A stretch of 64,000 nucleotides of DNA from Achromobacter xylosoxidans A8 (GTDB lineage: Bacteria; Pseudomonadota; Gammaproteobacteria; Burkholderiales; Burkholderiaceae_B), in NCBI RefSeq assembly GCF_000165835.1, contig NC_014640.1, positions 6,076,001-6,140,000 on the forward strand. The letters are read 5' to 3'. The notes beneath the pieces are model-generated. The model saw only the letters and a program-made list of their open reading frames with translations. It did no database searches and was not told the DNA's origin. The position numbers and the translations under genes are program-made. Each line of letters begins with the position of its first letter. Within the stretch, counting starts at the first letter, position 1. Positions 45,389 through 53,574 of this stretch are shown here, in pieces.

Positions 45389-48300
45389 ATGACCGACCGT
45401 TCCCAAGCGCCCGCCGGATTCAGCAGCCTGGATGTTGCCGCCCTTTCCCAGAACGCCCGCATGCTGCAAGTGCGCACGCCGCTGGACGCGGCGCTCGCCG
45501 TAGAGCGCATGAGCCTGCGCGAAGGCGTCTCCGAACTGTTTGCCCTGACGCTGGACTGCCTGGCGTCCTCGGCCGAACTGGACGTACAGGCCCTGCTGGG
45601 CCGCGAGATCAGCGTCAGCGTGCTTCTGGCAGATGGCGGCAGGCGCCAATGGCATGCGGTGGTCGAAGGCGTGGACGCGCTGGGCGCCGACGGCGGCCTG
45701 GCGCGCTACCGGCTGCACGCCGCGCCCTGGCTGGCGGCCCTGGGCCTGCGCCGCGACAGCTTTCTGTTCCAGGACAAGTCGGTCACCGACATCCTCACCG
45801 AGATCTTCGCCGACTATCCGCAGGCGGCCTACTCCTTCGACATCGCCGAGCCGCCCGCGCCGCGCCCGCTGCGCACGCAGTACCGCGAAACCGATCTGGC
45901 TTTCGTACTGCGCCTGCTGGCCGAAACCGGCTTGAGCTTCCGCTTCGACCATCAGCAGGGCGAGCAGCAGGACGACGCCTCGGGCGGCGCGCGGCACCGG
46001 CTGGTCGTGTTCGACACTCGCGCGGCGCGGCCCGCCTGCCCCGACGCCACGCTGCGCTTTCACCGCAGCGACGCCACTGAAACCGAAGACAGCATCACGC
46101 GTTTCGGCGGGGCCCGCGCGGTGCAGTCCAACGCCGTCACCCGCCTGGCCTGGGACGACCGTAAGCTGCTTGCGCACGCGGCGCATGCGCAGTCCGACGT
46201 CCCGGCCGGCGCGGTGCCTCGGCTTGAAGACTACGACTACGATGGTCACGGCCGCTACGCCGACAGCGACGGCGCGGAACTTGCAGCCGCGCGCAGCCTG
46301 CAGGCGCATGAAGCTCGCATGGTGCGCTTTGACGGCGGCGGCACGGCCCGCCAGATGATGCCCGGCCATGACTTCACGCTGACCCAGCACAGCCGCTATG
46401 CCGCGGGTTCGGGCCAGGCCGTCGATGAGATGGGCGGCAACCGCTACACGTTGCTGCACGTTGAACACGAAGCCGCCAACAATCTGGGCAGCCAGGCCGC
46501 ACGGGCGCTGGGCGAATCCGACCTGGAGCACGGCTCGTACCGCAACAGCTTCAGCGCCCTGCCTGCGGCCGCGCCGCTTGCGCCCGGCTGGCGCGCCAAG
46601 CCCACGGCCCCCGAGGGCCTGACAGCCGTGGTGATGGCCGCGCAGGACGCGCCCATTTCCTCGGGCCGCGACCTGCGCATCAAGGTGCAATTCCCCTGGC
46701 AGCGCGGCGCGCGTCCGCTGCCGGGCGGCCTGGCGCATCGCAGCCATGGCGACGACACTGGCAACGCGCCGGGCGACGACAGTTCCGGCACCTGGCTGCG
46801 CGTCGCCGGCGCGCAGGCCGGCCCCAATTGGGGCGCGCACCATCTGCCGCGCAAAGGCACCGAGGTCCTGGTCGAATTCCTGGACGGCGACATCGACCAG
46901 CCCGTGGCTTCGGCGCAGCTGTACAACGATGCCGACCTGCCGCCCTGGTCCGCCGGCGAGGACGCCGCGGCCAACCACCCTGGCACGCTCAGCGGCTGGC
47001 ACAGCAAGGGCCTGGACGACGCGGGCCACAGCCAGTGGCTGTTCGACGACACGACCCGGCAGATGCGCACCCGCCTGTCCAGCTCCATCGGCGCCACGCA
47101 GCTGGGCCTGGGCTATCTGGTCGACCAGGCCGCGGACGAATCGAACCGCGGCGCATGGCGCGGCACCGGCTTCGAGCTGCGCTCGGATGCCTGGACCGTG
47201 GTGCGCTCCGGGCAAGGCATGCTCGTGTCCGCCAGCGCGCGCGAAGACGCACGGTCCACCCAGGCCGACGCACAGGAAGCGCTGACGCGCCTGCGCGGCG
47301 CGCAACATGCGGCGCAACGCCTGGATGCCGCGGGAACGAAGCGCCAGGCGCGCGCGCTCGCGGCCACCAGCCAATATGACGCGCTGACCCGCGCCATCGA
47401 CCCCAAGGGCGATGGCCGCTATCCGGGCAGCGTTGGGGGCCAGCAGGCGGTCAAGGCCGGCGGCGGCGAACGCAGCGGCACCGAGGCGGTCGAGCGCATC
47501 GACGGCGCCCGCATGCTGATCGACGCGCCGTCCTCCCTCAACTTTGCCACGCCCGCCTCGGCCATCCTGCACGCCGGCGAGAACCTGCACGTCACTGCGC
47601 TGGCGGACGGCCACGTGGCCGCGCGCCAGACCTTCGCCACGGCTTCCGGCCGCTCCACCAGCCTGTTCGTCCAGGACGGAGGCATCCGCGCCGTCGCCGC
47701 CGAATCGCCGGTGTCGATCCACGCGCATACCGACATGCTGGAGATGCTGGCCGGCCAGGACATCACCGTCACATCCACCTCCGACAGCATCGAGATCCTC
47801 GCCAACAAGAGCATCACTTTGCAGGCCGCGGGCGCCAGCATCGTCATGAATGGCGGCGACATCCTGTTCAAGGGACCGGGCATGTTCTCGGTCAAGGGCG
47901 CGTCGCACAATCTGATCGGACCGGCCAGCGATGCGGCCGCGCTGCCCGCGCTGCCGTCCACGCAGGTGGGCGACCCGATGCTGGTCACGGCCGAGCTGGT
48001 GCACCGGCCCAAGGCCAAGCTGCAGGCGCAGGCCAGCTCCGGCCAGGCGCTGAATGCCGCCGGCGCGACTGGCTCGGTAGCCGCCACCGCACCTGCCGCC
48101 GCAGCCCCCACGGCGGCTGCGGCGGCAGGTGCGCAAGGCTCCGTGCTTGGCAGCGCGGGCGCCGCGCTTGCGAGCGGCGCGACTGCCGTATCCAAGGGCC
48201 TGACCGCCGCAGCCGAGGGCGCGTCGGGCATGCTGAACCAGGCCAAGACCCTGGCCGGCGAAGCGCTCAAGCCCGTGCAGGAATTGAGCGCGATGGCCGG

Positions 48301-50590
48301 CAAGACCCTCAAGGCCGCGAGCGATGCCGGCTCGGACCTGATGTCCGGCGCCATGACCAAGGCCGGCGGCATGGCCAAGACCGCCATGCAGAATGTAGCG
48401 CCCTCGTTCGCGAACGGCGCCGCGGCCTCGGCGGCAGGCAGCGCCACGCAATCCCTGGCCAGCATGGCGACGCCATCGCTGATGGATGGCGGCCTATCCA
48501 CCATGACGCAGGGCGCAGGCGACGCGCTGGCCGGCGCCGTATCCATGCCCCAGGCGCTGACCGACGCGGCAGGCGCCGTGTCCAAGGCCGGAGGCATGGC
48601 GTCGCAGGCGTCGGACCTGGCCTCGCAGGCGTCCAGCCTCGCCACGCCGGCCGCGGGCGCCGGTCCATCCGCCTCGGGCGTGCTGTCGGGCGCTTCCGGC
48701 GCCGCCACGGCAATGGGCAACGCCACCGCCGCCTCCGCGCTGGGCGCCGCCTCCAGCCTGACAGCGGCCGGCAGCGGCGGCGTGGGATCCGCCATCGGCC
48801 CGGTCATGACCCAGGCCATGGGCGCCATGGGCGGCCGTCCCGCCGCGCTGAGCACGGCAGTGAACTCGCTGCTGACCATGCCCGACGTCAACCAGGGCAA
48901 TCTGCCGGCGGTGGCGGGCGCGATCCTCAGCACGCCGGGCCTGACCGACTCCGCGATTCCGTCCGTGGTCGGCGCCATCCTGCAATCGCCCACGATATCC
49001 AGCGCCACGCTGCCCAAGGTGGCGGAGGCGATCATGAACATCCCCGCGGTGGCCAACTCGCCCTATCCGGCGATGGCCAAGCGGGTCATGGAAATGGCCG
49101 GCGTCAGCTTGCCCGGCCCCGTCGCCAAGCCTGCGGGCGCGGCCGGCGGCCAGGATGCAGGCGGCGCCGCCCCGGCCGGGACGCCGGATGCCGGCGCGCC
49201 CACGCCGTCCGCCTACCGGGCCAGGAGCGGCGCCAAGCTCCAGTACGTCAACCTGCGGGAAGAGGACGAGGTCTGGAACGACGGCCAGGCGCTCGACAGC
49301 CTGGACCGCCAGACCAACAAGCCCAGGATCCGCGTGCGCTTCAACAAGGGCGGCCAGCATCGCTTCAGCGTCAAGGTCAGCCCGCGTCCGGGCAACGCGG
49401 TGTACTCCGCGCGCGAGCAAAGCCGCCAGCCGCTGTATCGCGAACCCAATCAGCGCTCCTACAGCTACGTGACCGACGCCGACGGCACCAAGGTGGTCGA
49501 CAACATCACCCTGCCCGCCGCCGGCCTGAACACCTATACGTTCGAGGTGGTGAACGACAAGAACCAGATCATCTCCACGGAACAGGTCGAAACCGCCCGC
49601 CGCCTGTATATCCAGGAGATCATGCTGCCCGGCCCCGAGACGCTGGCGCGCCGCCACGGCTTCCAGCCGACCGCGACGGAATACGCGCGGCACGGCGTGG
49701 ACGTCGTGCAATTGCCGCCCGTCAGCGCGCGCGGCGACGCCAACATGGACGTGTTCACGGACGACGGTTATGAACGCCTGCGCCGGTTGGCCGCCTCCGT
49801 CTACCCGGGGTCGCAGGGCCCGGACCACGAGCCCTATACGCTGGTCGTCTGCCACATCGACCGGCTGGCCTCGATGCTGCCCGTCCAGCCCATTTACGTG
49901 CAAGCCTCGGCCGGTCCCGGCGCAGGCGACAAGCAGGTGCAGTTCGTCGGCGCCGATGGCAACCTCAGCTTCCTGTGGTATCACATCGAGCCTGGCGTGG
50001 ACTGGTACGTCGAATGCCTGTTCGAGTACACCGACCCCGCGGCCGGCATCAGGCAGGTCGCCATACCCAAGGACCGACTGACCCCGGTGCCTTACGACCC
50101 GGCGAATCCCAAGGCCTGCCACGCCCTCAACATCCGCATGGCGGGCCTGGTTCCCGTGCCGACCTCGGGCAAGATCATCCTGAAGGTCCGCTTGATGGAA
50201 AGCTCCGCGGGCGGCGTGGCATTCCCCGGCACCAACCTCCTTGGCGTGGCGGCGATGAGCCCCTGGGAACCCAACACGCTGGATTATCTGCAGCAGACGC
50301 TGGTACACGAGATCGGCCACCTGATCGGCATGACGCCCAGCGGGCCCGAGTGGGCTCGGGCCCACCCGGACGAAGCCGAAATGGACTCGTCCAAACTCGA
50401 CAAGGGGCCGTATTTCTATTCCCAGTTCGGCAACCACTGCCACTTCGGCCTGCCCGCCAGCCAGGCCGATCCCAGCCACACCGGCTCCTGCGTCATGTTC
50501 GGCGGCGACTGCGTCAGCATCCGCTTCTGCGCCAGCTGCGCCCAGGCCGTACGCAAGACGGACATGTCCAATGGCTGGCCCTCGTTCTGA
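45389..50590 (+). CDS. vgrG: Giant evolved VgrG with C-terminal zinc-metallopeptidase-like effector domain
   Basis: The product is 1733 residues, about twice a normal VgrG. In order: gp27-like domain (about 25-430, with RTQYRETDLAFVLRLLAETG); gp5 OB fold (about 440-520, GTEVLVEFLDGDIDQPV); DUF2345 region (about 710-845); an Ala/Gly/Ser-rich, helix-prone segment (about 895-1150); five tandem 18-residue repeats (1153-1242); a Gly/Pro linker; and a C-terminal domain of about 460 residues. That domain has His1640-Glu1641-x-x-His1644 (HEIGHLIGM), then a His/Cys-rich end (GNHCHFG, GSCVMFGGDC, FCASC). HExxH predicts a Zn peptidase; the metzincin third His position is Pro here. A candidate immunity gene overlaps its 3' end. 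P. aeruginosa VgrG2b is a comparable precedent. Confidence 0.88.
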   Translation: MTDRSQAPAGFSSLDVAALSQNARMLQVRTPLDAALAVERMSLREGVSELFALTLDCLASSAELDVQALLGREISVSVLLADGGRRQWHAVVEGVDALGADGGLARYRLHAAPWLAALGLRRDSFLFQDKSVTDILTEIFADYPQAAYSFDIAEPPAPRPLRTQYRETDLAFVLRLLAETGLSFRFDHQQGEQQDDASGGARHRLVVFDTRAARPACPDATLRFHRSDATETEDSITRFGGARAVQSNAVTRLAWDDRKLLAHAAHAQSDVPAGAVPRLEDYDYDGHGRYADSDGAELAAARSLQAHEARMVRFDGGGTARQMMPGHDFTLTQHSRYAAGSGQAVDEMGGNRYTLLHVEHEAANNLGSQAARALGESDLEHGSYRNSFSALPAAAPLAPGWRAKPTAPEGLTAVVMAAQDAPISSGRDLRIKVQFPWQRGARPLPGGLAHRSHGDDTGNAPGDDSSGTWLRVAGAQAGPNWGAHHLPRKGTEVLVEFLDGDIDQPVASAQLYNDADLPPWSAGEDAAANHPGTLSGWHSKGLDDAGHSQWLFDDTTRQMRTRLSSSIGATQLGLGYLVDQAADESNRGAWRGTGFELRSDAWTVVRSGQGMLVSASAREDARSTQADAQEALTRLRGAQHAAQRLDAAGTKRQARALAATSQYDALTRAIDPKGDGRYPGSVGGQQAVKAGGGERSGTEAVERIDGARMLIDAPSSLNFATPASAILHAGENLHVTALADGHVAARQTFATASGRSTSLFVQDGGIRAVAAESPVSIHAHTDMLEMLAGQDITVTSTSDSIEILANKSITLQAAGASIVMNGGDILFKGPGMFSVKGASHNLIGPASDAAALPALPSTQVGDPMLVTAELVHRPKAKLQAQASSGQALNAAGATGSVAATAPAAAAPTAAAAAGAQGSVLGSAGAALASGATAVSKGLTAAAEGASGMLNQAKTLAGEALKPVQELSAMAGKTLKAASDAGSDLMSGAMTKAGGMAKTAMQNVAPSFANGAAASAAGSATQSLASMATPSLMDGGLSTMTQGAGDALAGAVSMPQALTDAAGAVSKAGGMASQASDLASQASSLATPAAGAGPSASGVLSGASGAATAMGNATAASALGAASSLTAAGSGGVGSAIGPVMTQAMGAMGGRPAALSTAVNSLLTMPDVNQGNLPAVAGAILSTPGLTDSAIPSVVGAILQSPTISSATLPKVAEAIMNIPAVANSPYPAMAKRVMEMAGVSLPGPVAKPAGAAGGQDAGGAAPAGTPDAGAPTPSAYRARSGAKLQYVNLREEDEVWNDGQALDSLDRQTNKPRIRVRFNKGGQHRFSVKVSPRPGNAVYSAREQSRQPLYREPNQRSYSYVTDADGTKVVDNITLPAAGLNTYTFEVVNDKNQIISTEQVETARRLYIQEIMLPGPETLARRHGFQPTATEYARHGVDVVQLPPVSARGDANMDVFTDDGYERLRRLAASVYPGSQGPDHEPYTLVVCHIDRLASMLPVQPIYVQASAGPGAGDKQVQFVGADGNLSFLWYHIEPGVDWYVECLFEYTDPAAGIRQVAIPKDRLTPVPYDPANPKACHALNIRMAGLVPVPTSGKIILKVRLMESSAGGVAFPGTNLLGVAAMSPWEPNTLDYLQQTLVHEIGHLIGMTPSGPEWARAHPDEAEMDSSKLDKGPYFYSQFGNHCHFGLPASQADPSHTGSCVMFGGDCVSIRFCASCAQAVRKTDMSNGWPSF
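48845..49114 (+). repeat. Five tandem 18-residue repeats inside the giant VgrG
   Basis: Residues 1153-1242 read as five consecutive 18-residue units: ALSTAVNSLLTMPDVNQG, NLPAVAGAILSTPGLTDS, AIPSVVGAILQSPTISSA, TLPKVAEAIMNIPAVANS and a divergent PYPAMAKRVMEMAGVSLP. The pattern is x-hydrophobic-Pro-x-hydrophobic with a second hydrophobic triplet and a Pro in the second half of most units. It suggests a short helical solenoid between the spike and the peptidase. The DNA of the units has diverged, so the repeats are old rather than slippage products. Confidence 0.75.
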
Positions 50591-51197
50591 CGCGCAGCGC
50601 CGCCTGGCGCCGGCACTGGCCCTGCTGCTCGCGGCCGCGATGGCCATGGCCGCGCCTGTCGCCGCCACGGCCGCGCGCCCCACCCCTCATACCCAGAAGA
50701 CCACGATGAATACCGACTGGATCGATCCGCCCTCGTTCGCCACCGCCCCCATCGGCACGGCGAACGACCACGCCTGCATCCCGCCCAACCATGGCAGCGA
50801 CGACCAGCTCAACATCGCCGCGCCCGCACGCGTGCGTCCGCAAGCTTCCGGCGCGCTGGTCATCCCGGTCTGCGCGCAAGGCATCATCCCCGTATCGCAA
50901 AACCAGAAGCTGCCGCGTTTCGTCGCCGTCAATACGCAGACCAAGGCGGTCTATGAAGGCGTGGCCTACGAATACAAGCCGCGCAAGCGTCCCGGCATGG
51001 AGGTGGACGAAATCCCCAGCTCGCGTCCGCCCAAGGGCATCCCCATCAGCCCGGGCATCAGCGTCAGCACGCAGTTCAGCACCGACCTGGCGGCGCAGGT
51101 GCAGCTGCCGAAGGATCCGGCGGTCTACGAGGTGTATATCGAATCGAACGGCGTGCGCTCGAACACGGTGAAGATCGAAGTGCAGGCGGCGAAGTAA
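50571..51197 (+). CDS. Exported protein, candidate immunity to the VgrG peptidase domain
   Basis: This is a 208-residue protein whose N-terminus is a good Sec signal peptide: Arg pair, hydrophobic LAPALALLLAAAMAMAA, and a cleavage-like ATA-ARP. The mature part is soluble and beta-rich (ALVIPVCAQGIIPVSQNQKL, RFVAVNTQTKAVYEGVAYEY, VYEVYIESNGVRSNTVKIEV), with two Cys. I do not recognise a family. Its start lies 20 bp inside the vgrG2 gene, so it is coupled to it. A periplasmic inhibitor next to a VgrG peptidase recalls the VgrG2b immunity arrangement. An alternative start at 50706 (MNTDWIDPPSF) would remove the signal peptide. Confidence 0.65.
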   Translation: MAGPRSDAQRRLAPALALLLAAAMAMAAPVAATAARPTPHTQKTTMNTDWIDPPSFATAPIGTANDHACIPPNHGSDDQLNIAAPARVRPQASGALVIPVCAQGIIPVSQNQKLPRFVAVNTQTKAVYEGVAYEYKPRKRPGMEVDEIPSSRPPKGIPISPGISVSTQFSTDLAAQVQLPKDPAVYEVYIESNGVRSNTVKIEVQAAK

Positions 51198-51210
51198 GCG
51201 GCCCGTTTGC

Positions 51211-51229
51211 GGCGGCTGCCTCAGCCGCC
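51211..51229. terminator. Hairpin between convergent T6SS units
   Basis: GGCGGCTG (51211-51218) and CAGCCGCC (51222-51229) form a perfect 8-bp GC stem with a 3-nt loop. It lies where the plus-strand candidate immunity gene (stop 51197) and the minus-strand membrane protein (stop codon 51221-51223) meet, so it could end both transcripts. There is no clear T-tract. Confidence 0.45.
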
Positions 51230-51571
51230 AGACTGGCGGCGCGGGCGGTTCCAGATCGCACCGCCCCATATCCAGCCCGCAAGGGCCAGCGCCAGCATCG
51301 CGATCATGAATTCCACCCGGTGCTGCTGCGGCACGGGATTGAGGTGGGACAAGGTCAGGAAAGGCTCCACCGACAGGAGCTCGGTAGCCGCAAGCGAACT
51401 GAAAAACATCGCCAGCACCAGTCCCGTAAAGCGCGGACGCGCGCCGCGCGTCTCCTTCTCGCCCGTGACGAACCAGAGCAGGCGGATAAGTTGTATCGCC
51501 GTCGCGGCGAACGGCACGCAGATGGCCAATGCCAGGGCCCCAAACGCAAGAAGATCGTAGATCGAGATCAT
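51221..51571 (-). CDS. Small membrane protein, last of the T6SS-linked array (type C, copy 2)
   Basis: This is a 116-residue protein with three hydrophobic segments (about 7-30, 48-66, 88-106). It shares TRG-x-RP-x-FTG, EPFLT-x-S and NPVP-plus-AMLALA motifs with the neighbouring 120-residue protein, so the two are tandem paralogs. No known family comes to mind. Position at the end of the unit that starts with vgrG3 and the phospholipase suggests an immunity or immunity-like role at the membrane. That role is inferred from context only. Confidence 0.6.
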   Translation of the reverse strand: MISIYDLLAFGALALAICVPFAATAIQLIRLLWFVTGEKETRGARPRFTGLVLAMFFSSLAATELLSVEPFLTLSHLNPVPQQHRVEFMIAMLALALAGWIWGGAIWNRPRRQSGG

Positions 51572-51590
51572 GCGTCGAACCTGGCGGCGG

Positions 51591-51953
51591 CTAAGAAGCG
51601 CGGACCCCGATCATGCGCAGCACGCGGTCCCGGATCGACCGCCCATAAGCCCAGCACCAGACGGCCAGCGCCAGCATCGCAACGGTGAAGTAAGCCCTGG
51701 CCTCGATCGGCACCGGATTCATCTCCGAGATCGTCAGAAAGGGTTCATAGCCCACGAAATCGCTAGCGGCCAGGGTGCTGAAGATCAGCGCCAGCACCGG
51801 CCCCGTGAAATGCGGCCGATCGCCGCGCGTGGTCTTGTCGGCCCAGAAGAACCAATGGATGAAACGGCTCAGCTGGATGGTCACGGCGAACAGCGGAATG
51901 ACGACGGCCAGCAGCAGGACGAAAAGGGCAACGAGGACTTGGGGCGGAAGCAT
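51591..51953 (-). CDS. Small membrane protein of the T6SS-linked array (type C, copy 1)
   Basis: The 120-residue protein has three membrane segments, including LVALFVLLLAVVIPLFAVTI near the N-terminus. It is the paralog of the 116-residue protein 19 bp downstream: shared KTTRGDRPHFTGPVLAL-like core, EPFLTISEMNPVP and AMLALAVW. It lies 9 bp after the preceding array gene and so should be on the same transcript. Function unknown; candidate immunity to the phospholipase effector, or to a related effector acquired by rivals. Confidence 0.6.
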   Translation of the reverse strand: MLPPQVLVALFVLLLAVVIPLFAVTIQLSRFIHWFFWADKTTRGDRPHFTGPVLALIFSTLAASDFVGYEPFLTISEMNPVPIEARAYFTVAMLALAVWCWAYGRSIRDRVLRMIGVRAS

Positions 51954-51962
51954 GGCGGGATT

Positions 51963-52331
51963 TTAGCCGCTGTGGCGAAGGGCGCGGCGCCCGATACGCG
52001 CGCGCAACGCCAGCCCGAACACCGCCATTCCCATCGACAGGGACAGCAAGCGCAGAGCTTCCAGCGCCTTGTCGAAGTAGGCCGGTTTGCCAAACTGGGT
52101 GGCGACGCTGTAGCCGAAGACGGCGTACGCCATGCAAGCCAGCAGAAACACCGCCATCAGCGCAATCGTGGCATCGCGCACGGCGCGCCACGCTCTGGGC
52201 GACAGCCCCGGAAGGTTGGACTCCACACACAGCAGGATTCCAGCGCCCCACCAGAGCGGAACGATCTGGAAAATCCCCCAGGCCAGCAACTCGCCGGACT
52301 GCAGGACATTGGCGGGATATACCTCATTCAT
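51963..52331 (-). CDS. Small membrane protein of the T6SS-linked array (type B, copy 2)
   Basis: The 122-residue protein has three hydrophobic segments. It is the paralog of the 118-residue protein encoded at 52811-53167: both have LLC(I/V)ES(D/N)LP-x-L after the first segment, ALMA-x-FL in the second, and YA-x-x-G-x-x-VA before the last. It overlaps the preceding type-A gene by 8 bp, exactly as in the other copy of the pair. Function not known; immunity is inferred from position. Confidence 0.62.
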   Translation of the reverse strand: MNEVYPANVLQSGELLAWGIFQIVPLWWGAGILLCVESNLPGLSPRAWRAVRDATIALMAVFLLACMAYAVFGYSVATQFGKPAYFDKALEALRLLSLSMGMAVFGLALRARIGRRALRHSG

Positions 52332-52677
52332 GGCCGCGCTCCCGCTTCGCCATTCTCCGATGGACCAGCAGGACGATCAAGGCGGTAAGTAGAGACGGGC
52401 TCATGTACGGCATCAGCCCAAGCAGCGGAAACTCGTAGCCGCTGTCATGGTTGGTCGCCAGCCAATAGAACATGCCCAGCAGGACCAGCGCGAATACCCA
52501 GACGGCCAGCATTCCAGCTGATATCCCGCGTCTGAAGGACCGCGTCCCCAGCCTGCCAAAATGCTGGGGCCACCGGCAGATGATCAGCGCCAGGATGCCC
52601 GCCGCCGGCACCAGGTAGGCCGTCGACTGGGCCATCAACATGCCAGACTCGGCAATCGCAGCAAGGACCGCACGCAA
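52324..52677 (-). CDS. Small membrane protein of the T6SS-linked array (type A, copy 2)
   Basis: The 117-residue protein has three membrane segments. The paralog at 53160-53513 has the same length and shares WP-x-x-FG-x-LG after the first segment and YM(S/A)PSL in the last. It is coupled by an 8-bp overlap to the type-B gene after it. Upstream lies a fragment that resembles its own C-terminus (52708-52806). The pair looks like a duplicated two-gene cassette. Confidence 0.62.
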   Translation of the reverse strand: MRAVLAAIAESGMLMAQSTAYLVPAAGILALIICRWPQHFGRLGTRSFRRGISAGMLAVWVFALVLLGMFYWLATNHDSGYEFPLLGLMPYMSPSLLTALIVLLVHRRMAKRERGHE

Positions 52678-52707
52678 ATTCTTCTCCCTGGGCTAGAACC
52701 GATGCTC

Positions 52708-52806
52708 TCAGCGCAATCTGTGGCGCAGCATCGGGCCGATCAGCGACAGGATCAGCGATGGTCCCAGATGATAGGGCAATCCGAGCGGCAGCGGGGACTG
52801 GAGCAC
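52708..52806 (-). pseudogene. Remnant of a third type-A membrane-protein gene
   Basis: Read on the minus strand, this piece encodes LQSPLPLGLPYHLGPSLILS followed by LIGPMLRHRLR and a TGA (52708-52710). It aligns with the C-terminus of the type-A proteins (PLLGLMPYMSPSLLTALIVL and AYMAPSLVLSLIGLIV). No start or N-terminal part is found: the preceding bases belong to the type-B gene ending at 52811. The most likely origin is unequal recombination or deletion within the array, leaving the last third of a type-A copy. Confidence 0.65.
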
Positions 52807-52810
52807 GGCG

Positions 52811-53167
52811 TCATGAGTTCTGCCTGGATCGACGATGAATCCACAGCACAACTCCTGCCAATGCCAGGACGATCGACACCCACATCGTGGACAAGGTGCG
52901 TAGAGTAAGGTTCGTAAACCCGTGATCGTCGAAATAAACAGCCACCGCCGAACCGTATATTGCGTAGACAACTACGTACACCAGAAACAGCGCCATCAGC
53001 GCCACGATCACATTCCGCAAAAGACGCCAGATCGTCGAGCGCAACAATGGCAAGTCGGACTCGATACACAATAGCAAGCCGATGACCCATACCACGGGCA
53101 GCAACGATATCGTTTCCGTGGCGAAGGTCTCTCCCGCCTTTAGCAACGTAAGCGGAACATCAATCAT
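52811..53167 (-). CDS. Small membrane protein of the T6SS-linked array (type B, copy 1)
   Basis: The 118-residue protein has three hydrophobic segments (LLPVVWVIGLLLCIESDLPL; VIVALMALFLVYVVVYAIYG; a last one before a basic tail WIHRRSRQNS). It overlaps the type-A gene before it by 8 bp. The paralogous type-B protein lies at 51963-52331. It is followed directly by the type-A remnant. Base composition here is lower in GC than in the tss core genes. Confidence 0.62.
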   Translation of the reverse strand: MIDVPLTLLKAGETFATETISLLPVVWVIGLLLCIESDLPLLRSTIWRLLRNVIVALMALFLVYVVVYAIYGSAVAVYFDDHGFTNLTLRTLSTMWVSIVLALAGVVLWIHRRSRQNS

Positions 53168-53513
53168 CCTCTTCGCCTCTCGCGCGAGTCTTGTATCGGA
53201 CGATCAATCCGATCAGAGACAAGACCAGCGACGGCGCCATATAGGCAAGAAAAGCGATCAGGACGAAACCATGCTCCCGGGAGTAGCTCCGCGAAACATA
53301 GAAGAGCAGAAAAGTTCCCACGATCGCCAACAGCCATACGGCCGCCATGACTATCGCGAGGCCCGTACGCGAGGCCGACGATCCCAACACGCCGAAGCGA
53401 CGCGGCCAGACATGAACCGCAATCCCCACGACGCAGACTAGCGGGAGCACGTACACCAGGGCGTACGCGGTCTGAAACGCCATATCGGCAGCCCAGATCA
53501 AGAATTCACGCAC
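53160..53513 (-). CDS. Small membrane protein of the T6SS-linked array (type A, copy 1)
   Basis: The 117-residue protein has three hydrophobic segments and a charged C-terminus (RYKTRARGEEDD). It is the first gene after the phospholipase D effector (61-bp gap), the position usual for a cognate immunity gene. Known immunity proteins to Tle5 phospholipases act in the periplasm; a membrane-embedded inhibitor would differ from that. It is coupled to the type-B gene by an 8-bp overlap. The immunity role is inferred. Confidence 0.65.
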   Translation of the reverse strand: MREFLIWAADMAFQTAYALVYVLPLVCVVGIAVHVWPRRFGVLGSSASRTGLAIVMAAVWLLAIVGTFLLFYVSRSYSREHGFVLIAFLAYMAPSLVLSLIGLIVRYKTRARGEEDD

Positions 53514-53574
53514 GACTTGTCTCCTAGGGCGTCAACTGGCGGCACCCATTGCCGCACTGCGAACAAGAACCTCA

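Noticed and set aside
44465..48451. Very long open frame (about 1300 codons) on the minus strand opposite tssK, tssL and vgrG2
   Set aside because: It is antisense to well-supported T6SS genes and its translation is Gly/Arg/His/Gln/Ala-rich with no motif; such frames arise by chance in high-GC DNA.
51221..53513. Small membrane genes as a CRISPR or toxin-antitoxin cassette
   Set aside because: No short spaced repeats exist, and all products are multi-span membrane proteins in paralogous pairs, which fits immunity stockpiling better.
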